From contig QNGE01002680.1 in NCBI GenBank assembly GCA_008508345.1, positions 35,920 through 99,919 on the forward strand: DNA of 64,000 nucleotides, in the 5' to 3' direction. Numbering within the stretch: position 1 is the stretch's first letter; every line of letters begins with the position of its first letter. The notes beneath the pieces were generated by a model. That model did no database searches, had not been told where the DNA came from, and saw nothing but the letters and a program-made list of their open reading frames with translations. The stretch comes from Paragonimus westermani (lineage: Eukaryota > Platyhelminthes > Trematoda > Plagiorchiida > Troglotrematidae). Positions 37,651 through 47,541 of the stretch are shown here, in pieces. A program made the translations under genes and the position numbers.

Positions 37651-37734
37651 ACGTGAAAACTACCATTAGCTGTGACTGGCATCCAACTCTGAAATGGCCA
37701 GACCTCCCAATACTTGCTATCGAAATCCAATGTA

Positions 37735-38150
37735 CCATTGTTATGTTAAACGGGATAGACTGGATTTCCGTCGGTGTATTCCAGCGGTCGCCACCAACAG
37801 CTGGGTGAAACCGCGTGGTGGTCAAGCAACAACGTGGTCACGAAATATGAAGATCTTGACTGCTCCATTGAGCAAAGTGGGCAGGCATCGCCTGCCTGGA
37901 TGGGGTCCTCGTGATCGCTCAAACCGCTGGTTAGAGACGTTTTCCGAGATGACGGTGTGTCGCAGTCAATGGCGTACCTGTATCCATACCATTTCTAGTT
38001 CTTCCATTTAGTCTTCTTCATTCTTTGTTGTCTTTCGTAGTACTCTTTCCTTCTGGGATATTCCACGTCACTGTTGAAGTGAGCGGCGGCCCGAGCCACA
38101 GTACCTTTTGGTCAGGCTAATGGCTGTTTTGATGACGATGATGATGATTC
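37735..38150 (+). mobile_element. CR1-like LINE 3' end: RT tail, 3' UTR and GAT-repeat tail
   Basis: The plus-strand frame reads WVKPRGGQATTWSRNMK, then SKVGRHRLPGWGPRD, then WLETFSEM and SQWRTCIH before a stop. This is the characteristic ending of CR1/RTE-like LINE proteins in flatworms. The 3' untranslated part (38012-38130) is shared with the copy at 10430-10595, and the element ends in a GATGACGATGATGATGATT tail at 38131-38148. The 5' portion is truncated, as usual for LINE insertions. Confidence 0.75.
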
Positions 38151-39319
38151 TAGCGGTGGTCCAAGGACGGTTCTCTATTTATTAGCCTATTTGATTCTGA
38201 GTTTTCAGGCACTTTTACATAACCACTGCTGAGCTAAACAGATTCCACAAAATCGTAGAGATCTAAATTCTGTGGAAGTTGTGGAAAATATACAGAACGA
38301 CGTGAAATGTCTCGAACAGCGGTCCATAGACAGCGGTAAATTGTAACAGACAAGCGAACGTCAGTTCGTGCACGTCCACTACTAACCCTGAGCTGTTTGC
38401 AAATCTCATACCATACAACGGATAAATTATTCAGAGACATGAGAAATGAGCATAACAGCCGTTGAATGAACCCAATTGTCTTTATGTCTTTCACAATGAT
38501 TCTGCGGTAGAAGCAAACGAAATGCTGCTTTATAATATAGTGTCGCATAGCATGTCAATACTTAAGCGTTAGACACCAATATCAGATATGGTGTGTTGCA
38601 CAAGGATAAGAACCTAGTTTTCATTAAAGTCGCGCCTGCCCAAGTTGAACGTTTGATTTGAAAAATCTAAAAAAAAGAGACAAAACTTTAGTGGGTTACG
38701 GACACGTGGTCACAGGTTATTAGGGGAGGAAGGAAGTTCTTTGCTCATACTCTCATGCCGTTCTGTTGTCTGGAGGAAAGCAGGGAGAAGTAAGCGTAAG
38801 GAAACTCCAACGGAGCTGCTGGTGTGCACTTATACCAGTAGCAAATATTTAGACAAACTTAACCAACTTCGCACCACATATTAGCAGTTATTGATCTCTG
38901 GGATTGGACCACACTGATGATTGGTCAACTTGAGCTGCAAGTTGTCTGTGCTGTTTTGCTGTCTTTGCCGTTTCACACGTGACCACAGAATTGGGTAGTG
39001 TATTCCGGAATGAGCGGACGTTAACAGTGAAGCAGTTCTGTTTGCAAAGTAATTCATTTATTCCACAATCCAATTCCATTTAATGACCTCACGGAAATCC
39101 ATCTTCGTTCAGTGGAAGAACTTGTCAGTGTGTGCTCTGAGGTGTGGAGTATTTTTAAGTGATGACTGATTTTTACCTGACGTGTTTGTACTGCACTGAA
39201 AGTTCGCAATTTCTGATAACAGATCCTTCTTTTGCCCGATAATTCTCTTTCTGCCACGTCTGTGACTTTTTTGGTTGAAGGACGACAGACCTGTGTGCTT
39301 TTTTAAGTGCAGGCAGATC
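38151..39319. other. Non-coding upstream of the second signal-peptide exon
   Basis: Minus-strand frames at 39054-39321 contain scattered Cys/His residues but no complete zinc finger. The last few hundred bases could hold the promoter of the exon at 39320; no element was picked. Confidence 0.35.
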
Positions 39320-39392
39320 ATGAAGGAACTTCAGAATATGAAACTCCACATATTCCTTCCGTTCTTCTTAGTCATAGTTGCACAGCATGAAG
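39320..39392 (+). CDS. First coding exon: signal peptide, MEG-like gene (model 2)
   Basis: ATG 39320 is the first ATG of an open frame and encodes MKELQNMKLHIFLPFFLV followed by IVAQHE, a clear signal peptide with a strongly hydrophobic core. A second in-frame Met (MKLHIF) is the alternative start. An end at 39392 with donor GTATCC leaves phase 1 and so joins the micro-exons from 40556 onward without a frame change. That donor is weak; the frame stays open to 39466, with two other poor donors. Secretion is a firm inference from the peptide; membership in the micro-exon series is inference from strand, phase and order. Confidence 0.5.
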
Positions 39393-39507
39393 GTATCCTT
39401 AGACTACCGTCCAAAAGGTTCCTTAGGTCTCATTTGCGTGTAGATACCAGCAATCTAGCATTGTGATCGAACTGGGTGATTTTGGAGGATAGTTTAATTC
39501 ACAACAG

Positions 39508-39616
39508 ACCTTCGGTTCAGAAACTTAAAGAAGAAATTGATTCCAACCTGACAGACTCCGTCCAATTAGACATGAACGAACCAGTAGAGGATTATCTCTT
39601 TAAATTGCACATGCAA
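39508..39616 (+). CDS. Candidate exon, 109 bp, phase 2-0
   Basis: Acceptor TTTAATTCACAACAG and donor GTGAGTAG enclose an open stretch reading PSVQKLKEEIDSNLTDSVQL followed by DMNEPVEDYLFKLHMQ, an amphipathic, acidic segment. A later AG at 39520 would give a 96-bp phase 0-0 exon. The phase does not match a phase 1 end of the preceding signal exon, so another donor in that exon, or separate genes, would be needed. Confidence 0.4.
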
Positions 39617-40555
39617 GTGAGTAGTTAGTGGCGCAAACATCCATTCGCTGTTAGAGTCTGACCACAGCAAAACACGCCAGCTAGCCCCGTGACCATGTCC
39701 GATTACGCTGAAGTATTCTACACTTCCTTGAAACGAGTATAAACGGAGTTCACGGCTCACCCAGTAACTTCCCTATACACCCCTACTGGTAATTAGATGG
39801 TTACCTCCCAGGCTACAAGTGATTGTGAGATTTGCTACAGTAAGCTGGAATCGCTCTGTGGCACAATGCGATATACTAGTCTTTTTGCTTACACTCACTA
39901 TTGGGTCCTCACCCTCATGAACCTGTCGTTATCTTGTATGAATAGCCCAACACATCAAATGGGTGTCAACACAAGACAGAATGGCGGAAGCATTCGCTGT
40001 TTCCCGTTGTCTTCTATACACCTATGAACATACAAAATTTGAGACATCCTGGGTTCAATACACGCTTGTTCTTAAGTTGTACGTTTGAGAACATATTGCT
40101 GAAAAAAATGGGACAGAATTTTAACGGTGTGGCTTGTCTGTGGAAAGTAGCGTATCTCCAGAGTCAGCATTTTTCAGACATCAAATATTCAATACGATGA
40201 CTGAGTCATTAAGTTCAAATGTTAGAGTTTCAAACTCATCGGTCGACTTCATAGCTCCCAATTTAGATGCATGTTGTTCATGTCACTGGTTCAAATCTGG
40301 CTTGAGTTTTTGTGATTAAAGTTGGATCACCTCATATAGTCAACAATCCGGCATCTGTATTTTATAAACGTTACAAACCAAATCACAGTTCACAATTATC
40401 TTGTAATTCTTACTGAAAGACTTAAATCGTACCCAATAGGGATTCTGTGGACAAACCATCAAATACAATCAGTATTTAGCAGTGTTTTACTTCCAATTGT
40501 TCCAACCAAACGTGTGTCGTGTACACATTTATTTTGTTGATTTTTTGCTTCACAG
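39617..40555. other. Putative intron
   Basis: Nothing was recognised. Confidence 0.4.
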
Positions 40556-40591
40556 GCGAAAGCCCTAGACTTCAAGCACAAGGAATGTGGC
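40556..40591 (+). CDS. Micro-exon, 36 bp (first of a pair)
   Basis: The acceptor TTGATTTTTTGCTTCACAG and donor GTGAGTTTC are strong. Phase 1 reads ESPRLQAQGMW; phase 2 is closed. The last bases and donor, ATGTGGC plus GTGAGTTT, are identical to those of the exon at 42292. Confidence 0.75.
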
Positions 40592-40640
40592 GTGAGTTTC
40601 AAATGCTTTGACGATGACTGACCACACGAGATTCGTATAG

Positions 40641-40676
40641 GCCTCACTGCTACTCTCCCAGAAACAACTCCATCAG
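40641..40676 (+). CDS. Micro-exon, 36 bp (second of a pair)
   Basis: The acceptor is GAGATTCGTATAG (moderate) and the donor GTGAGTACA (strong). Phase 1 reads LTATLPETTPS, Thr/Pro-rich and a possible O-glycosylation target. The intron to the previous exon is 49 bp. Confidence 0.7.
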
Positions 40677-41584
40677 GTGAGTACATTAAAATTTGGTGGA
40701 ATGACTTCGTATTAAAACGACCAGTTTCATTGCTGCAAGGAAATGGGCATCAGTAAACAAATTAAACTCAGTATGAATGTTGTTTCACATGTGGAGAAAG
40801 CCTTACACACATCCTACCGTAGTACAAAAGATGTCGATATTAGAGATAACAATGTAAGCATTCCTTCTCAAGCCATTACATTCGCGTGAGTTTCTTCAGG
40901 ACATGCCATGAGACAGACCGCAAAAACCAAGAGGTGGCTGTTGCCGAGTGACAGTAAAAACGACTAGGAGATCCCACGAAATAAATGGTTACATCCAGAC
41001 CGAACGTTGACTGGATGTTACGCCACACAATCAAGTTCAAATGTCGGCGTGTGCATCTGATTGATTCGTGAACAGGGAAGCTGCAAGGACTGAACAAATC
41101 TCCATCGACAGCACCGGTTAGGTTTATGTATTCTGATTGCATTCGATTCGGCGGTTGCTATGTTCTGACGAACTGCTCTTGAGTGAGTATTAACAACTTT
41201 GTAGACAACCCGGGATGATTTCGTGACGTCTGTGCAATGTCTGGTGTTCACAAGATATGCAGCAACGATGCTAGTAATCGTTTTACGACAACCAGTTCCT
41301 ACCTGGGCTGGATGATGTTACTTGGCTGTACGACTTAGCACCAACGTCCCGTGCGGACCTAACTAATTACTGTGTTGATTAAATTAGTTGCGTTTATTAT
41401 GATCTATGAAAATTCATTTCTTGGTTTTTGAAGTTTGTTTGAAGACATGTCGTGATAAAAATTATGTAACTGCATTGATCTGTGAAGGATCGAAAACAGT
41501 TGTTCGTCACATCGTTAGTTTTGATTTCACAAGGATTTTTCGACAGAAAGTCAATATCCGAGTTGATAATTGAGTCGTGCCTAA
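40677..41584. other. Putative intron
   Basis: Minus-strand open frames at 40876-41251 are not recognised. No exon is called. Confidence 0.4.
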
Positions 41585-41800
41585 TGGGAGGTCAATGGCG
41601 CAGTGGTTAACACGATTACCTCAATATTGAAATGACCGGAGTTCAAATCCCGGCCGTGGCAAGGGTATGCACGACTGACGAGCTCTAATAAGAGCGAAAT
41701 TCGAGTCTAGTGCTTCTTTTCGAAAGAGGCTGGCTGGAAAGTCTATCTGAATGCGAACGCTGCGATCAAATGTGAGTGATGTTCAACTTGAAAATAAACC
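41585..41800 (+). repeat. tRNA-derived SINE, family A, best copy
   Basis: GGCGCAGTGGTTAACACG (box A region) and GGAGTTCAAATCCCGGCCG (box B, intact) lie about 35 bp apart, followed by GACGAGCTCTAATAAGAGCG and an ending TGAGTGATGTTCAAC. It is the most complete copy of the family also seen at 11140, 11690 and 37570. Confidence 0.75.
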
Positions 41801-42291
41801 AAATCTCCGACTCCTCACCAGTAAGTCAATAGTACTCAACATTATTTAGGACGTTCTATCGTTGTTACGTGTCAAACGTAACTCTCATGTTTATGTGGCA
41901 TGTATACCGGAATTTTCGTTCCCCCAGATAGGTCCACATGAATGGAAAGGAATCGCCAACCCAGTGGAACGCCGAAACATAACGGCGCACCGAGTTTACC
42001 AGGCGCTCCATCTAGAGTTATGCCAAAATCTAAAAAAGACTATTCATTGGCAATTTTTAATGGATATTAACCTCTCGGTTAAAGTCATCTGTCGGCCTCT
42101 CAAATTTAGCGTGAAATTTTCATCTGCCAATCCAGTAACCTTAAACACTGATGATTGTAGTGTTTTGTATCTGTCTGTGCTCTGTTCAATGTTTCACCTC
42201 GTACAAAATTTGCTGGTGTTGCAGCATGTAATCACTAGATGTGTAGAAATATCTCCTTTTCATTGTTTGTTTTTTTCTTCCCGCTTTGTAG
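41801..42291. other. Putative intron
   Basis: A 169-codon frame (41862-42371) runs through here and through the next exon in its coding frame. No domain was recognised and it crosses strong splice sites, so it is treated as chance. Confidence 0.4.
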
Positions 42292-42327
42292 TCGAATTAA
42301 ATACATCTCGAATGCGAACGATGTGGC
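42292..42327 (+). CDS. Micro-exon, 36 bp (first of a pair)
   Basis: The acceptor GTTTTTTTCTTCCCGCTTTGTAG is excellent and the donor is GTGAGTTTT. Phase 1 reads ELNTSRMRTMW; phase 0 has a TAA at codon 3, which fixes the phase of the series. It ends in Trp like its counterparts. Confidence 0.75.
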
Positions 42328-42371
42328 GTGAGTTTTCATGCACACAATACGCCTTAAGCACTACACTGTAG

Positions 42372-42407
42372 GTTCACATCAAGGTTCACCAGGATCAAAC
42401 CCATTTG
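42372..42407 (+). CDS. Micro-exon, 36 bp (second of a pair)
   Basis: The acceptor is CACTACACTGTAG and the donor GTAAGTGCC. Phase 1 reads SHQGSPGSNPF. The intron from the previous exon is 44 bp. Confidence 0.75.
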
Positions 42408-43949
42408 GTAAGTGCCACCTAGTCCTTATGAACACTTGGAGAAAGTATTGGTAGAACTGTACGATTTAAACGGGCAAATAAAAACACGCAGGAATATGCA
42501 CTGCTTCAAACTACCACTAACAGTTTAAAGATTTTTACGTATGAGCAAATCTAACCAGTGTTTCTTAAGGTTTTTGTGCAGAATCCATAACCAGGTAAAC
42601 GGCAAACATTCAGTCTAGAACCCGTGAAATCTTGCGGTCAAATTTTTAGGCGGTTGGATTGATTTCACAGAACGTGTTACAGTTTTGGGTTGGATGAATG
42701 GACTTAGACGTGGTTATCACGCCCAATGACTGTTACTACGTGTGCATGTGACCGACGGTTGGAATCCGAACTTCGTTTAAAATGGCTGGTTCCCCTCATA
42801 CAGTCAGATGTAGTTGTAGAAAGATGGATAATGTTGCCTCTTTGGCATCAAACAGCAATAGACAGGAATGTGTATAAAACTAATGAGATAAGGGTGAGGA
42901 CAAAATGTTAACTTAATAGGTCCAAGGGAGTCTATGACACACCCAACAGTGATTTGAGACGGCAAATGGTGACCGAGTCCTCGAAGCACAGGAAGCGTGG
43001 ATCAATGTGCCTCACTAAAATCTCGAATGTGTTTTCGAGTCTAGCCGGATGACTTTTGAGCAGTATCTGTCTGCTGATAGACGAACACAAATGTTTGCTT
43101 GACCCTGGAATTAGGCTGCATGGCCACCTCCTGAAAGAACCTGAATAAGCGTCCCATTAGTTCAAGCACCTGTCGGTTCTACCGAACCAACTTCAACTGT
43201 ATTCACACACAAACATTACAAGTTAGCGTCAGTTGATTGTCCACCTTTGACTAAAAATCAAAGACTGCGATTTCCGCCGTACAACAGATTACTTTTGTCA
43301 ATGCAAAAACGCGTAGTGTCGTTCACGGTGAAGAATTTGAATTTGAGAGGTAGTACAATATGTACTTTATTCTTGCCAACTTTGGAGACGTTGTTTGCTG
43401 CCTTCTGCCGCTGAATGTCTATCGATAACTTGCACCAAATACCCAATACCTTTCAGTCTAAGCTTAGGTAACCGAAGTTTATAACTTGCGCAATATAACA
43501 GACGATTAGGCCGTGTCCGTGAACGATGTTTTATTTGATGCCTGCTTGTCCTCTAATGATGTTGAGCTTGTCAATTGAATACACTGTTCACTCCATGTTG
43601 ACTTTCAATATATACATCTCTGTTGATGAGGGGGCCTGAAGATGTCAATCTATTTTCCAGTTCTTCGACAACAATTAGCTCAAAGTACCGAGTGTTCAAC
43701 GGTTTCACCATACCATCAATCTTTAGGGGGGACTGTGTAAACATGAGGATATCACTCATACAACGTATGTGTGATGGCAACAAGAAAAGATATTTAGTAA
43801 GCCACCTTTCTATAACCAGCATGAAACACACAGCAAGCATCGATCCTCACAGGTTCTCCATGTCTGTTTCATGAAGTCTTAGACCTCCACGAATCCAGTA
43901 ATTTCGCAGTGTTCTGTACCACATTGTCTCATTGTTCCTTTGTCCTCAG
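42408..43949. other. Putative intron
   Basis: Nothing was recognised apart from an unpaired acceptor (TTTTTGTGCAG) at 42581. Confidence 0.4.
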
Positions 43950-43979
43950 TCCGTCAGTCTAAAATATATATTTCCACCA
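43950..43979 (+). CDS. Micro-exon, 30 bp
   Basis: The acceptor CATTGTTCCTTTGTCCTCAG is excellent and the donor is GTAAGTATTTG. Phase 1 reads RQSKIYIST. No partner was found. Confidence 0.65.
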
Positions 43980-45817
43980 GTAAGTATTTGGTACCAAAAG
44001 CAACATAAAACCTACCACTGTTTGTCTTCTCATTGTTGTGTCCTCAATTAACTGTTTTTCTATTAAAAAACCCATATACTCTGGTATCTCTCAAACGTCT
44101 TTGAGCACCAAACAGCAGTAATCAATGCATGTATATATGAATAACTGATGGGTCAAATTAATACAATTATAGCCTACGGTTTATTTGTATTCAGATCGGC
44201 AGTTCTGTCTGAATCGATTTTATCCATAGACAGCGTTCCACTCCACAGAATACCTCGTTAGCAGATGCTAGACCTAACACCACTGACACGGAAATTTGTC
44301 ATAAGTAACTTATCTTAAATTCGCCCTATTTGACTGTCTTCTTACCAACACATGTTAGAATGCAACTCCATGTTTTATTTTGACGTCCATCAACTAGTAA
44401 CACGGTCTGCACTGCCTAAGGTGACGGAGCTGACCTGTGTACCACTTAGCAAGGTGGTTTTACAGTACACCATTCGACAAATCTACAGGAGAAAATTACT
44501 TTATTGTAAGCGCAGAACTTCGGCTTTCATGCCTGGGACATGTATTTTCGTCAGATCCATCGTGTATTGATGGAAATGTGACTGATACCACCGTGGCTCG
44601 TGAGATTTCCATGCTCATATCAAATGGTCGATCACTTACAGCCATACTGGTGCTTAAACACTGTGTTGATGGTTTTTACGTGTTTACACAGACTATACAG
44701 ATGATGGTCAGAACGTTTAAAACAGGCAATCAAATATCACGTTATGTTCAGACTTACTTGTCGAGTGTGAAACAGGTTAAGTTTTCAACGACTCATCGGA
44801 AGCATTCGCATACCGATGCGCAGCATTAATTGGTTAACATTCTAGAGCTACGTTTTATCCCTACGATTAGCACACGAACATTGTTTGAGAGATACAGTAC
44901 AAGTTGTTCACTTGGCTAACTGTTCAATGCATTCCGATTTTTATTAACGAAGCGAGGTATCCGTTAGGAATTTTCCACGAGCGAAGTCAACCACGAACAC
45001 TGTTACACTCGGTTATCATGACTGAGAACTGGTAACTCTTCGCTGACTAACATTTGAAAACACAAAATTCCTTTGTTGCTATCCAAAAGCAGCTGGTCAC
45101 ACTGATTAAACCAGGATAATAAAACAGTTGAACTCGTAGCGAATGATCACATTCACAGGGTATTGTAGCGTCTGTTATGGTAGAACAACCTACTGGAGCC
45201 AACATACGCTTGATTTGTGTGTTAATGTGACGACAACTACTTTGGCGGAAACCACGGATGCCAGGAATTTGAGATAAACAATTGTTAACGGAAGTTTCTA
45301 GCCGTAAGATATCCGCACCAGATGAAAGTGGTAGTTACACTGTTGTTCGACTTGATTGTCCATCTGTCTTGGCAGTTCAGCATCATGCGATGGTGAGGAA
45401 TCGGTAAACGCCCCATTATGTGCACGTGGAAATCTTGAAACTGTTTGTTGTCTACGGTGTTCACATTTCAGTTATAACCTAGGTACATGTGACTGTGCGT
45501 TCATATCTTAGGGAATGTTGTTCTGGAAAACATTACATGATTCGCTTCTACTGGTTATTCGGTCGAAATTCTTGAAGGAAAAGTTTCTGTTAACTTGCTA
45601 AAAAGAATACCGTATGTTCTGTTTATTAGGCAGTAAACCATAGTGATCTCGAGAGCAAGAGATTAGATAAGATATACTAATTAATGTTCTAAAAACTTAA
45701 TCTCGAACAGTGTGATGAAGAGACTCTTGTATACCATAATAATGAGTGAATGACGTACACACGGATTGTTAATATTTGTCTGCTGAGCATTCCATGCTTT
45801 TAATAATACTTTTTCAG
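43980..45817. other. Putative intron
   Basis: A 130-codon plus-strand frame (44437-44829) has no recognisable domain or splice sites and is treated as chance. A 16-bp word at 45304-45319 recurs at the edge of the N gap (60383). Confidence 0.4.
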
Positions 45818-45847
45818 ATGAAGCTCAATTTTTGGAAGATGACTGGA
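45818..45847 (+). CDS. Micro-exon, 30 bp (first of a pair)
   Basis: The acceptor is TTAATAATACTTTTTCAG and the donor GTAAGTTAA. Phase 1 reads EAQFLEDDW, ending in Trp as the other first exons do, but two codons shorter and acidic. Confidence 0.7.
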
Positions 45848-45892
45848 GTAAGTTAATGGTCTAAATGATTCTTAGACACAGCAAACATCCAG

Positions 45893-45928
45893 ATTATATT
45901 TACGTGGAACCGAAGCAATCGATGGAAG
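45893..45928 (+). CDS. Micro-exon, 36 bp (second of a pair)
   Basis: AG at 45892 has a modest pyrimidine tract; the donor is GTAAGTCAAG. Phase 1 reads YIYVEPKQSME. The 45-bp intron matches the spacing of the other pairs. Confidence 0.65.
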
Positions 45929-46064
45929 GTAAGTCAAGTTTGAACAATGATCTTATAGTGTATAACCATCGTGAATAGACAAAGCAGTGGATGCACGTTT
46001 CAAATGAATCGATAAATTTTACCTTAAAAACATTCTATATTGTGTCCTTCGATGCGTACGTGAT
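45929..46064. other. Putative intron
   Basis: Nothing was recognised. Confidence 0.4.
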
Positions 46065-46400
46065 TTTACAGAGGAAATCCTTTTGGGAAAAATCTGGACC
46101 TAAGCTAGGTTCGAACTAGTAACCAAAACAATATGTCCAGACGCGACAATTTTTCTACAAGTTGAGCTATGAAACCAGGCCGGAAACTCAGAAATTTCAC
46201 ATTTGGACCGAGTTACCCACCCAAATAACTGGAATCCGCCACATGATTCAGAAGACTGGCTAGCCAAGCAAGATTTCTATGTCAGTTCACACTGGAACCC
46301 ACCAACGCCACCAATGAGCTCCAATTTTGTATTGTAGATAAATAGTGTTGAGAGTCTGATAAGTTGGAAGAGGTTCAACAGAGAAAAACGTGAACTTCGG
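46065..46400 (-). repeat. tRNA-related SINE-like element, family B, copy 2
   Basis: On the minus strand box A-like TCATAGCTCAACTTGTAGA and box B-like CTAGTTCGAACCTAGC are spaced as in a tRNA. The surrounding sequence matches the copy at 6040-6345, including the outer non-tRNA part. Confidence 0.6.
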
Positions 46401-47517
46401 CTAGATTCCAATCACATTTTTCGCGGCTAGGTCTCCTCTAAATCACCAACCAAGTTACACTACTTATCAATCTTACATATTAGTCATATTGTTTAGCTTA
46501 GCCCACAAGATAGGATTCTAAAGCAAATGCATGTGTCATGGTTCTTCGTTATCGCAAAAAGCTCCCGACAAAGAGTGAATGACAAGTAATTCAGACAACC
46601 AGGGTAGCTTGTATTCAAGCCAGCAGTAAGTTTCATACTAGAAGATGTGTGCTCACACCGTGCTTCCGACGCACGCATTAATAATGAGCGTTAAGTAAAA
46701 TACACACTGAAAAACGTATTGTTTATTTCAAATAAGGTTAGTATCAGTCTTTAGCTTGTGGTTACCTTAAGCTACTGCATCAAGAGAAAAGTTAGAGAGT
46801 TCTTCTGTAGGTTCTGTACATCTTAGCCGTTCTTAACAGGCCAGTTTGATATGCAGCTCCTAAAATCAAACACGCTGCCGGTTTCAGTTTAAAATGCTCC
46901 CAAGAAGTCCACTTGTATTCTTTCTCAATGTATCACTTCGACACACACTCAGTGTGAACAAAAACCTTGAGTAACAAATCCGACTAAGTTCTGTAATCGA
47001 TCCTTCGATTTTGCCCGCTGAACAGGTTAGGTTGTCATCCGTGTGAGCTATACGAAATAAATGTCCGGACAAATCCTATTAAACCCTATTCTGATTAGGG
47101 CATGAGGAACATACTATCACAACACAAGGCTCGGTTTCAGTCGAACAATTGAGTGAAAAATCACAGAAACATCACAACCGAACAGCAACACCACAAAACA
47201 GTCTACTAAAGCATCGTTGTAAGCGGCAAATTTCTGAACGTTCAGGCCTTCAACACTGATAAATTCAAGAATCATAAGGTCAAAAAATATGGCGGAGATT
47301 TCATGTGCTGAGGAATTCGACGTTGAATCCGTCTTGAAAACAACGTAACTCTACTCAGCGTTGGGCAGACAGTGCAGCGCTGAGAAACTCAGAACTGAAG
47401 ATGAGTTCCGCACTGAGTAAGGTGAAGATTCAACCAACCATTGTTACTAGTGTTAACATTTTCCCGTATCTGACAGTCAGTTTTGGAGACCGCGTATGAA
47501 ATGCTACCTATGCCTAG
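46401..47517. other. Putative intron
   Basis: Nothing was recognised. Confidence 0.4.
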
Positions 47518-47541
47518 GATGCAGAAACCCGGCTTGTAGTG
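47518..47541 (+). CDS. Micro-exon, 24 bp
   Basis: The acceptor is GCTACCTATGCCTAG and the donor GTAAGTTGTTTT. Phase 1 reads CRNPACS, with two cysteines. No partner was found. Confidence 0.5.

Noticed and set aside
39054..39321. Minus-strand frame with Cys/His residues resembling a zinc finger
   Set aside because: Spacing of Cys and His does not complete a C2H2 finger, and it overlaps the plus-strand signal-peptide exon.
41862..42371. 169-codon plus-strand open frame
   Set aside because: No recognisable domain, low-complexity hydrophobic stretches, and it crosses an excellent acceptor and donor; only its 36-bp micro-exon part is called.
44437..44829. 130-codon plus-strand open frame
   Set aside because: No domain, no splice sites in fitting places, and several frames of this length occur by chance in the window.
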